NCBI RefSeq assembly: GCF_002307495.1
Contig: NZ_NTMR01000003.1
Span: forward strand, 62,001-126,000
Direction of reading: 5' to 3'
DNA length: 64,000 nucleotides
Source of the DNA: Pseudomonas abyssi
GTDB lineage: Bacteria > Pseudomonadota > Gammaproteobacteria > Pseudomonadales > Pseudomonadaceae
The notes under the pieces are model-generated. The model was not told the origin of the DNA and did no database searches. It saw nothing but the letters and a program-made list of their open reading frames with translations. A program made the translations under genes and the position numbers. Below, one piece after another: positions 9,034 to 18,452 of the stretch (position 1 is its first letter; each line of letters starts with the position of its first letter).

Positions 9034-9837
9034 TTACTCCATCTGCGTGAGTACCGATACAGCAGCCTCGACGTTCTGCGCCAGGTGCACGGGGTTGATG
9101 GTGCCGATGATGGCACTGGTGACGCCCGGGTGGCCGAGTACCAGCGCAAGGCCGGCGCGTACCGGGTCTTCGCCATCCAGGCAGAGATGCCCGCTGGCCA
9201 GCGCCTTTTTGATCAGAATGCCTTTGTTGTGTTGCAGCGCGAAGTCCAGCACCGGCTGTTCCGCCTGCTCGCGCAGGTTGTAGGTGACCATGGCGCAGTC
9301 GCCCTGCTGCAGGGCGCGCAAACCGCCGTCGACGGTCTTGCCGGAAAATCCGTAGGCCAGAATCAGGCCTTCCTGCTTGAGCTGGGCCAGGGTCGGGTAG
9401 ACCTCCTGGTCGAGCACCTCAAGGTCGTTGCCATCCGAATGCACCAACACCAGCTCGATCCGGTCGGTGCCCAGGCGTTGCAGGGAACGCTCGACCGATT
9501 GGCGTGTGTGTTTGGCTGAAAAGTCGAAGTGCGACTGCCCGTCGGTAAACTCCTCGCCCACCTTGCTGCAGATGATCCACTGATCACGTTGGCCCCTGAG
9601 CAGCGGCCCCAGGCGCTGCTCGCTGGTGCCGTAGGCTGGCGCGGTGTCGAGCAGATTGATGCCCAGCTCGCGAGCCTGGGCCAGCAGGTTGCGCACGGCG
9701 GCGTCGTCCGGCAGCTCGAAACCACTGGGGTATTTGACGCCCTGGTTGCGGCCGATCTTGACCGTGCCCAGCCCCAGCGGGGAAAGCTCCAGGCCGGTGC
9801 TGCCCAGCGAGCGGTAGTAGGGGCGCAGATCAGTCAT
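9034..9837 (-). CDS. Aldo/keto reductase family protein
   Basis: The 267-residue product is a compact AKR-type TIM barrel with the expected tetrad: Asp and Tyr in LLDTAPAYGTSEQRLG, Lys in IICSKVG and His in LVHSDG. NAD(P)H-dependent reduction of an aldehyde or ketone is the likely chemistry; the substrate is unknown. The open frame runs far upstream, but those residues read as the wrong frame of the neighbouring FAD gene; the ATG at 9837 overlaps that gene's stop (ATGA) and begins MTDLRPYYRSLG as AKRs do. Translational coupling to the FAD oxidoreductase suggests the two work on the same metabolite. Confidence 0.85.
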   Translation of the reverse strand: MTDLRPYYRSLGSTGLELSPLGLGTVKIGRNQGVKYPSGFELPDDAAVRNLLAQARELGINLLDTAPAYGTSEQRLGPLLRGQRDQWIICSKVGEEFTDGQSHFDFSAKHTRQSVERSLQRLGTDRIELVLVHSDGNDLEVLDQEVYPTLAQLKQEGLILAYGFSGKTVDGGLRALQQGDCAMVTYNLREQAEQPVLDFALQHNKGILIKKALASGHLCLDGEDPVRAGLALVLGHPGVTSAIIGTINPVHLAQNVEAAVSVLTQME

Positions 9838-11012
9838 CGAAAACACATGTCCCAGATTGGTTCGGCGACGCGCGGGCGCGGCAGGTCGCTTGGCAGAGGC
9901 GCATGCGGCTGTGGCTTGATTTGCTGGCGTTCCAGCTCCTCGAATACCTGGTCGCTGAGGTTGGGGGCCAGGGCCAGCTTGGTCGGCCAACTGATCAGCG
10001 CGTTGCCCTTGGCCTGAACGTAGGCATTGTCCGGGCGTACCAGGCCACTTTGCGCCGGTTCTGCGCGATTCACCGGCAGAGTAGTCCACTGGCAGTTATC
10101 CAGATTGATCCAGGGCAAGAGTTCGGTGAGTTCGCGCTTGGCTGCGTCAATCAGCGCATCGGCCGTCTGGTTGACGCCCTGTTCGGCCAACTCGCCGCCG
10201 AGATACCAGCACCATTGACCGTCTTCACAAGGGTGGGTAGTGACGGTCAGCCGCGGCTTGGGACTGGCGCCCAGGCAGTGCGCAAACAGTGGTGGCAAGT
10301 CCGGCCCCTTGACCAGCACCATCTGCAACGGACGGCGTTGCATTGCCGGCTCGCTTTCGCCCCATTCCTGCATGAGCGCGTCGGTGCCTTCACCGGCGGT
10401 CAGAACGTAGCGCTGGGCACGGATGGTGGCGCCATGAAGCTGCACTCCGCTGATGCTGCCATCGTCGGCGCGCAGCACGTGCGGGCTGCTGTCGGCGATC
10501 AGGCTGTCACCGCTCAGCTCGGCGAGGCGAGTGATGGCGGAGGGTACGTCCAATACCAGTTCGCCGAGCTGATAGACCTTGCCGCGAAAGGCCGGGTCAT
10601 TGAAGACCTTGGGCAGCGCTTTGCCCTTCACTTGCTCGACGCGCCCGCGCAGGGCCTTGCTGGCAAAGAAACCGGCGAGGTTGCTGATCAGGCTACCGGG
10701 TGACCACAGATAGTGATGCTCGGAGAGCACGCGTACGCCGCGCAGATCCAGCTCACCGTCGCCCGCCAGGCAACTGCGCCAGTGCTCGGGCATGCCGGCG
10801 ATGGCCTCGGTAGCGGCATTGAGCTTGCCGCCCAGGGCGTACTTGATACCGCCGTGAATAATCCCCTGGGACTTGACGCTTTGGCCGCCGCCAAGGGCGC
10901 CGCGCTCCACCAGCAGGCTCTGGTATCCCGCCTGGCGCAGCCGTGCATTGAGCCAGAGGCCGGCAATGCCGCCGCCGATGATGCAGATGTCGGTGTCGAG
11001 GGTTGTGCTCAT
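9834..11012 (-). CDS. FAD-dependent oxidoreductase (DAO family)
   Basis: The 392-residue product begins MSTTLDTDICIIGGGIAGLW, a Rossmann GxGxxG motif for FAD, and continues with the DAO/glycerol-3-phosphate dehydrogenase-like pattern (GGGQSVKSQGIIHGGIKYA near residue 45, and an FAD loop near YVLTAGEGTDAL). An in-frame extension to 11174 carries no conserved sequence and is rejected. It is the first gene of the minus-strand set 11012-8170. A TATACT -10-like hexamer lies on the minus strand at 11051-11046, in the 116-base gap shared with divergent waaA. The substrate is unknown; an amino acid or hydroxy acid is plausible. Confidence 0.8.
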   Translation of the reverse strand: MSTTLDTDICIIGGGIAGLWLNARLRQAGYQSLLVERGALGGGQSVKSQGIIHGGIKYALGGKLNAATEAIAGMPEHWRSCLAGDGELDLRGVRVLSEHHYLWSPGSLISNLAGFFASKALRGRVEQVKGKALPKVFNDPAFRGKVYQLGELVLDVPSAITRLAELSGDSLIADSSPHVLRADDGSISGVQLHGATIRAQRYVLTAGEGTDALMQEWGESEPAMQRRPLQMVLVKGPDLPPLFAHCLGASPKPRLTVTTHPCEDGQWCWYLGGELAEQGVNQTADALIDAAKRELTELLPWINLDNCQWTTLPVNRAEPAQSGLVRPDNAYVQAKGNALISWPTKLALAPNLSDQVFEELERQQIKPQPHAPLPSDLPRPRVAEPIWDMCFR

Positions 11013-11128
11013 GGGCTCCCGCTGAACGTTTGATAAAGGCCGTCTAGTATAGTCATTGGCGGCGGGCTGGGTCACACTTGCGACAGTTGCAATCCATTGC
11101 CGCCCGGCTTTTGATCTCAGGAGATGAC

Positions 11129-12388
11129 ATGGCGCGCCGCCTTTATACCTTGCTGTTCTGCCTGTGCATGCCACTGGTGCTGCTGCGCCTGCTGTATCGC
11201 GCCATCAAGGCGCGGGCCTACGCCCGCCGTTGGTCCGAGCGCTTCGCGCTGGGCGGTGATGTACGCGCTGGCGGTATCTGGGTGCACGCGGTGTCGGTAG
11301 GCGAGAGCATTGCCGCAGCCCCGATGGTGCGCGAGCTGCTCAAGCGTTACCCCGAGTTGCCGATCACCATCACCTGCATGACGCCGACCGGCTCGGAGCA
11401 GATCCGCAAGCTGTTTGGCGGTCAGGTCGGGCATGCCTATCTGCCCTATGACTTGCCCTGGCTGCAGCGTCGGTTGCTGCGCCGCCTCAAGCCGCGCGTT
11501 GGCATCATCATGGAAACCGAGCTCTGGCCCAACCTGGTGGCCGAGGCCGCGCGTGCCAAGGTGCCTCTGGTACTGGCCAATGCGCGCTTGTCCGAGCGTT
11601 CGGCGCGTGGCTATCAGCGCGTGTCTGCACTGGTGCGCCCGATGTTTGCGGCGCTGGACTGGGTTGCGGTGCAAAGTCAGGCCGAGGCGCTGCGCTTTAT
11701 CACGCTGGGCGTGGCGCGGGAGCAACTGCAGGTCACCGGCAGTATCAAGTTCGACTTTCGCGCAGCCCCGACGTTGTTGCAGCAGGCGGCTGATCTGCGC
11801 GCGCGCTGGGGCGAGCGCCCGGTGTGGATCGCTGCCAGCACCCATGCTGGAGAAGACGAGCAGGTACTGCGGGCTCATCAGACCGTGCTGCAGGCGTTGC
11901 CGGATGCGCTGCTGATTCTGGTGCCCCGTCATCCGGAGCGCTTTGATGCGGTGGCGCGGCAGGTGCAGGACGCCGGGCTTGCCGCAGTGCGTCGCAGCAG
12001 CGGCCAACTGCCGGCGGCGGATCAGCAGGTGCTGGTGGGCGATACCATGGGCGAACTGGTGATGCTCTATGCCTGTGCTGATGTGGCGTTTGTCGGTGGC
12101 TCGCTGGTGCCCAACGGTGGTCACAATTATCTGGAGCCTGCCGCCCTGGGGCTGCCGGTGCTGTCGGGGCCGCACCGCTTTAACTTTACTGAAATCAGTG
12201 AGTTGCTGGAGGGTGCGGGCGCGTTGCAGGTGGTGAGCGATGAGCAGGCGCTGGCGAGCGCGGCGCAGGCGTTGCTGGAGGATGCGTCGGCCAGGGAGCG
12301 TGCCGGCGCCGCTGGCCGTGCGGTGGTGCAGGATAATCAGGGCGCGCTGGAGCGCCTGCTCGCCGGCATTGCCCGGCTACTCGGCTGA
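11129..12388 (+). CDS. waaA: 3-deoxy-D-manno-octulosonic acid (Kdo) transferase
   Basis: WaaA adds Kdo from CMP-Kdo to the lipid A precursor at the cytoplasmic face of the inner membrane. The 419-residue protein starts with a single membrane anchor (RLYTLLFCLCMPLVLLRLLY), then the GT-B fold with the catalytic Glu in HAVSVGES, IIMETELWPNL, and the C-terminal VGGSLVPNGGHNYLEPAALG that binds CMP-Kdo. ATG 11129 has AGGAGA six bases upstream and gives the usual N-terminus; the open frame reaches back to 11078. It is monocistronic, ending at a strong hairpin shared with the opposing tolC-type gene. Confidence 0.95.
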   Translation: MARRLYTLLFCLCMPLVLLRLLYRAIKARAYARRWSERFALGGDVRAGGIWVHAVSVGESIAAAPMVRELLKRYPELPITITCMTPTGSEQIRKLFGGQVGHAYLPYDLPWLQRRLLRRLKPRVGIIMETELWPNLVAEAARAKVPLVLANARLSERSARGYQRVSALVRPMFAALDWVAVQSQAEALRFITLGVAREQLQVTGSIKFDFRAAPTLLQQAADLRARWGERPVWIAASTHAGEDEQVLRAHQTVLQALPDALLILVPRHPERFDAVARQVQDAGLAAVRRSSGQLPAADQQVLVGDTMGELVMLYACADVAFVGGSLVPNGGHNYLEPAALGLPVLSGPHRFNFTEISELLEGAGALQVVSDEQALASAAQALLEDASARERAGAAGRAVVQDNQGALERLLAGIARLLG

Positions 12389-12402
12389 TTGCCCCTGCCA
12401 CA

Positions 12403-12436
12403 AACAACAACGGCGCCTGTGGGCGCCGTTGTTGTT
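12403..12436. terminator. Bidirectional terminator-like hairpin between waaA and the tolC-type gene
   Basis: A perfect 15-bp inverted repeat (12403-12417 with 12422-12436, loop TGTG) with a GGCGCC core and AAC/GTT repeats at the base sits between two convergent stop codons. It lacks a long U tract but is well placed to end transcription from both sides. Confidence 0.8.
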
Positions 12437-12450
12437 GGTCGGACCCGAGC

Positions 12451-13884
12451 TTAGAACGTGGTGCTGTCCGGATCGCTCGGCGGCAGCGGCGTGGGGCGGT
12501 TGCCCATCGACATCTGCTCCATCTCCTCCTGGGTTGCCTGCGGGATGAAATCCTCGTCCGGGTCATAGTTCGGGTTGAGCCACTGGGAGAGGTCTTGCAG
12601 GTCCTGCGGGCTAAGGGTGCCGGCGGCCAGCTTCAGGTTCAGGTTGTTGATGATGTAGTTGTAGCGCACGGTGTTGTAGTCACGCACGGTGCGGAACAGG
12701 TTGCGCTGGGCGTCCAGCACGTCAACCACGTTGCGGGTACCTACCTCGTAGCCGGTTTGGGTGGCGTCCAGCGCCGCCTTGGCGGAGACAATAGCCTGGC
12801 GGCGAGCTGACACTTCTTCAACGCTGGAGGTCACTGTGCGGTAGAGGTTGCGGGTGTTTTCTACCACGCGGCGGCGTTGCGCCTCGCTGGATTGTTCTGC
12901 CTGGGTCAGGCGGTAGGTGGACTCGCGCACCTGGGAGGTGGTCAGGCCGCCGGTGAACAGCGGCATGCTCAGCTCCACGCCAAAACTGGTCAGCTCGGTG
13001 TCGGCGCTGGACTGGCCGGCCGTCGGGATCGAGGCCCCGCCGTTGTTGTTGCTGTAACGCACAAAGGCGTCAACCACCGGCGCGTAGCCGGCCTTGCTGC
13101 TGCGCAGGCTGTCTTCGGCGCCTTCAATGGCGTAGCGACTGGCTTGCAGGGTCAGGTTTTGCGCGGCGGCGGTTTCGACCCACTCCTGCATACTGGCCGG
13201 GGTCGGCGGCAGCACGGGCAGCTCGTGGCTGATGCCGTAGAGGCTGTCGTAGCTCTGGTTGGTCAGCCGGGTCAGCGCCTGGTAGCTGACATCCAGGTTG
13301 GTTTCGGCGGTCAGGCGGGCGGCGCGGGCGCTGTCATAGCCGGCGCGGGCTTCGAGCACGTCGGTGCGGGCCGAGAGGCCAACGTCAAAGCGTTCCTGGG
13401 CTTGCTCCAGCTGGCGCTCAAAGGCCTTTTCCTCAGCCTTGGCGGTAGCCAGGTTGTCGGACGCCTGCAGCACGTTGAAGTAGGCCTGGGAGACTTCCAG
13501 GATCAGGTTCTGCTGCGTCGCCGAGAATTCCAGTTGGGCCTGCTGGGTGGTCGCCTTGGCGGCCTGGTAGGTGAACCAGCGATCGGCGCGGAATAGGGGC
13601 TGGGTCAGGCTGGCCTGGTAATAATGTGTGGAATACTCGTGACCGCCCACGTTGTCGATCTCGAGATCCTCGCGTGCAGCGCCGGCGCCAATGCCCAGGT
13701 TGGGCAGCAGTTGCGAGCGTGCCTGTGGCAGCGCTTCCTGACGTGCCAGGGCGTCTGCCTCGGCGGCGGCCAGATCGGCGCTGTTCAGCACCGCCTGGCG
13801 GTAAATGGTCATCAGATCGGTGTTGGCTGCAACCTGGGTAGAGGCGCCGGCCAGTAGCAGGGCAACATAAAGAGGGCGGAGCAT
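12451..13884 (-). CDS. tolC: TolC family outer-membrane efflux channel
   Basis: The 477-residue protein has an N-terminal signal peptide (MLRPLYVALLLAGASTQVAA) and two copies of the outer-membrane-efflux-protein repeat, each with long alpha-helical segments (for example LARQEALPQARSQLLPNLG and GYEVGTRNVVDVLDAQRNLF). It forms a trimeric outer-membrane and periplasmic channel for tripartite pumps or type I secretion. The position next to waaA on one side and thiC on the other matches the Pseudomonas TolC/OpmH locus. The C-terminus ends in an acidic, Pro-rich tail after DLSQWLNPNYDPDEDF. No pump partner is encoded nearby, so it probably serves several systems. Confidence 0.88.
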   Translation of the reverse strand: MLRPLYVALLLAGASTQVAANTDLMTIYRQAVLNSADLAAAEADALARQEALPQARSQLLPNLGIGAGAAREDLEIDNVGGHEYSTHYYQASLTQPLFRADRWFTYQAAKATTQQAQLEFSATQQNLILEVSQAYFNVLQASDNLATAKAEEKAFERQLEQAQERFDVGLSARTDVLEARAGYDSARAARLTAETNLDVSYQALTRLTNQSYDSLYGISHELPVLPPTPASMQEWVETAAAQNLTLQASRYAIEGAEDSLRSSKAGYAPVVDAFVRYSNNNGGASIPTAGQSSADTELTSFGVELSMPLFTGGLTTSQVRESTYRLTQAEQSSEAQRRRVVENTRNLYRTVTSSVEEVSARRQAIVSAKAALDATQTGYEVGTRNVVDVLDAQRNLFRTVRDYNTVRYNYIINNLNLKLAAGTLSPQDLQDLSQWLNPNYDPDEDFIPQATQEEMEQMSMGNRPTPLPPSDPDSTTF

Positions 13885-14068
13885 GCAGAGGTCCTTCGCA
13901 TGGGGGCAAGTCAGGCAAGGCTAAAAGGCTCTGAACGCCGGGTCAAGCGGCCTGGTATCAACAATCGGGAACAAACTGTTGTGGCGACTTTTGCTGACAT
14001 TTTCGCGGATTTTGTCAGCCAGCTTTCGCCCAGAAAAACCATTGCGGCAAAGCCCCTCTACTGCGGGC

Positions 14069-14097
14069 TTGAGACTACGGCGACAGGGCTCTAGACT
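14069..14097 (+). promoter_or_regulatory. Sigma-70 type promoter for thiC
   Basis: TTGAGA (14069-14074), a 17-base spacer and TAGACT (14092-14097) place the transcript start near 14104, just before the first conserved base of the TPP riboswitch. Read by eye; not proven. Confidence 0.65.
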
Positions 14098-14104
14098 GTG
14101 CGGA

Positions 14105-14190
14105 CATCTTGACGGGGTGCTGCTTGCAAAGCGGCTGAGATGATACCCGTTGAACCTGAACCGGCTAGCACCGGCGTAGGAATCGAGATA
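14105..14190 (+). promoter_or_regulatory. TPP riboswitch (THI element) upstream of thiC
   Basis: The conserved THI-box pieces are present in order: GACGGGGTGC (14111-14120), GCTGAGATGATACCCGTTGA (14134-14153), then ACCTGAACCGGCTAGCACCG and GGCGTAGGAA. Thiamine pyrophosphate binding should repress thiC, most likely by masking its ribosome site since no U-rich terminator is seen before the ATG at 14273. This explains most of the 388-base gap between the tolC-type gene and thiC; 13885-14068 holds the tolC-side promoter region and nothing else I can name. Confidence 0.93.
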
Positions 14191-14191
14191 G

Positions 14192-16156
<1,965 letters not shown>

Positions 16157-16358
16157 TCGCGTTCCCGCGCGTCTTGCGGTCCAGGGTCTGGCACGTCCGG
16201 ACCCTTGCCGTCTGCCGGTCAGATATGCGAGCTTAAGCGACTGACTCTTATTCGCTGTGCTCCACGCCAATGGGGCATGGCGGATTTATGCTTTGCTTGC
16301 AGCCTGCAGGGGCCAGATGCCTTGTGCTCTGCAGCTGACTGATCCGGGGAGTGTGCTT

Positions 16359-16973
16359 TTGTCCTTTACGCGCGATGATGTGGACATCATCAGTCGGGAA
16401 ACCGGCTTCAAGGGGTTCTATCGCCTCGACGTCCTAAATCTGCGTCACCGGCTGTTCAACGGCGGCTGGGGCCCCGTGCTGCGCCGCGAGCTGTTTGTGC
16501 GTCACGACGCGGTGTGTGTTCTGCCGTACGACCCCTGGCTGGATCAGGTGGTGCTGATCGAGCAGGTGCGCATTGGTGCTCTGGAGAAAAGCGACAACCC
16601 CTGGATGCTGGAGCTGGTCGCCGGGCTGATCGATACCGATGAATCCCCGGAGGAGGTAGCCCACCGTGAGGCGGACGAAGAGGCTGGCCTGACCCTGCGC
16701 TCGCTGCACCCGATTACCCGCTACTACCCGTCACCCGGTGGCAGTGACGAGTTTGTGCATCTGTATTGTGCGCTGGTCGACAGCCGTGGTGTCGGCGGTA
16801 TTCACGGTCTGGCCGAGGAAGGCGAGGATATCCGCGTAAGTCTGTGGCCGCGAGAGCAGGCTCTGCACGCGCTGCACAGCGGCCGGATTGATAACGCCGC
16901 CAGCATCATTGCCCTGCAGTGGTTGCAACTGAACGTTGATCAGCTGCGCGCGGGTGCCGGAGACGCGCCGTGA
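16359..16973 (+). CDS. nudF: ADP-ribose pyrophosphatase (Nudix)
   Basis: NudF hydrolyses ADP-ribose to AMP and ribose-5-phosphate. The product contains a Nudix box, GLIDTDESPEEVAHREADEE followed by AGL, near residues 88-110. The open frame reaches back to 16257, but family N-termini begin shortly before ETGFKGFYRLD; TTG 16359 lies eight bases after CCGGGGA and gives 204 residues, close to the usual size. GTG 16353 is the alternative. The stop overlaps the GTG of the next gene (16970-16973), so nudF, the DUF1249 gene and cpdA form a conserved unit as in enterobacteria. Confidence 0.9.
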   Translation: MSFTRDDVDIISRETGFKGFYRLDVLNLRHRLFNGGWGPVLRRELFVRHDAVCVLPYDPWLDQVVLIEQVRIGALEKSDNPWMLELVAGLIDTDESPEEVAHREADEEAGLTLRSLHPITRYYPSPGGSDEFVHLYCALVDSRGVGGIHGLAEEGEDIRVSLWPREQALHALHSGRIDNAASIIALQWLQLNVDQLRAGAGDAP

Positions 16974-17434
16974 GCGCCTTGCGCAAGCCACGTTACCGGG
17001 TCGACCTGATCGGCCTGCAGGCTGTCTGCGAGAGTAATTACTGGCGTCTGCTCAAGTTGATGCCGCGCCTGCACGAGGAAGATGAGCGGCGCATCGAGAT
17101 TGATGCCGGTGACGGTGAGGAGCAGGCGCTGGTCATTCGTGTACTGGAGCGTTGTCCCTATACCTCGACGCTACAGCTGGCCCATGAGCGGCGCCAGAGC
17201 TGGGTTACCCCGCCCAGCATGGAAGTGCGCATGTATCACGATGCCGGGCTGGCCGAAGTGGTGGCCGCCTATAACAGTCGGCGGTTTCGCGGCGTCTATC
17301 CGTACCCTAACGAGCAGATGCTGCAGCCGGACGAAAAATATCAGCTCAACCAGTTCCTGGGGGAGTGGCTTGGTTACTGCCAGCGTCATGGACAGAGCGC
17401 ACAGCCGTTGTTCTTTGCTGGTCAGGGTCTGTGA
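16970..17434 (+). CDS. DUF1249 family protein (YqiB-like)
   Basis: The 154-residue protein belongs by sequence and position to the YqiB/DUF1249 group found between nudF and cpdA in many gammaproteobacteria. Visible features are an N-terminal CESNYWRLLKLMPRL segment and a central VRMYHDAGLAEVVAAYNSRR. No catalytic motif is evident and no function is established to my knowledge. It starts with GTG overlapping the nudF stop. Confidence 0.85.
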   Translation: MSALRKPRYRVDLIGLQAVCESNYWRLLKLMPRLHEEDERRIEIDAGDGEEQALVIRVLERCPYTSTLQLAHERRQSWVTPPSMEVRMYHDAGLAEVVAAYNSRRFRGVYPYPNEQMLQPDEKYQLNQFLGEWLGYCQRHGQSAQPLFFAGQGL

Positions 17435-17507
17435 CCCAATCGCTGGAATCGCGGCGCGGCAGGGGCCAAGATAATCGCCGAGAGCGCGGACAAGGAGTGG
17501 GAGCAGG

Positions 17508-18308
17508 ATGTCGTTAGGATCGGACTTCATCTGCGTTGTGCAGTTGACCGACAGTCATCTGTTTGCAGATGCAGAAGGTGATCTGCTGGGCTTGCAGACG
17601 CAGGCCAGTCTGGATGCCGTAGTGGACATGGTGCTGGAGCAGATTTCACGCATGGATCTGGTGCTGGCCACTGGCGATATCACTCAGGATGGCAGCGAGG
17701 CGGCGTATCGCCGCTTCATTGCCTCCAGCCTGCGTTTGCCGGCACCCTGTTACTGGATTCCCGGCAATCATGATGACGCCGAGCTGATGGCCCGGCTGGG
17801 CAAACCGCTGGGCCTGACCCGTGACTGGGTGGATATCGGCAACTGGCGGATCGTGCTGCTCGACTCAAGCATTTTGGGCGCGGTGCCGGGGCATTTGTCG
17901 GCGACCACCCTGAACAGCCTTGACGACGCTTTGGCAACGGCCGGCGACCGCCATGTACTGGTGTGTCTGCATCACCAGCCCGTGAGTATCGGCAGCGACT
18001 GGATGGAGCCCATCGGTCTGCTCAATGCCGCGGACCTGCTGACCCGTCTCGAGCCGGATTCGCGGGTCAAGGCCGTGCTCTGGGGGCACATTCACCAGCA
18101 TTTCGACCAACGGCTTGGACATCTGCGCCTGCTGGCAACGCCCTCGACCTGTGTGCAGTTTGCGCCCAGCAGTGACGACTTTGCGACCGACACCCAGGCT
18201 CCGGGGTATCGCTGGCTGCGGCTGTACGACGACGGGCGTATCGAAACGGCTGTGTCTCGCCTGCCTGCCGGCCAGTTTCTGCCCGATCCGGAAGCGGTTG
18301 GTTATTGA
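17508..18308 (+). CDS. cpdA: 3',5'-cyclic-AMP phosphodiesterase
   Basis: CpdA lowers cAMP, and in pseudomonads this feeds back on the Vfr regulon. The 266-residue product carries the class III metallophosphoesterase motifs in order: QLTDSHLF, ATGDITQDG, IPGNHDD, CLHHQPV and WGHIHQHF, which bind two metals. A GGAG ribosome site precedes the ATG at 17508, 73 bases after the DUF1249 gene. In relatives the esterase gene yqiA comes next; here 18309-18452 contains no such gene before parE. Confidence 0.93.
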   Translation: MSLGSDFICVVQLTDSHLFADAEGDLLGLQTQASLDAVVDMVLEQISRMDLVLATGDITQDGSEAAYRRFIASSLRLPAPCYWIPGNHDDAELMARLGKPLGLTRDWVDIGNWRIVLLDSSILGAVPGHLSATTLNSLDDALATAGDRHVLVCLHHQPVSIGSDWMEPIGLLNAADLLTRLEPDSRVKAVLWGHIHQHFDQRLGHLRLLATPSTCVQFAPSSDDFATDTQAPGYRWLRLYDDGRIETAVSRLPAGQFLPDPEAVGY

Positions 18309-18452
18309 GTTCTCGCCGTGCAGACGGTGGCAGGCAAGCGGCCTGCCGGATACTATGTGACCCCATGTCTGTCTTTACTGCCGGTTGCCGCGCCTGCTGC
18401 GCATCCGCTGCCTGCATGTTGAAAAGATTCAAGAAGGAAACCTGCCTCCACC

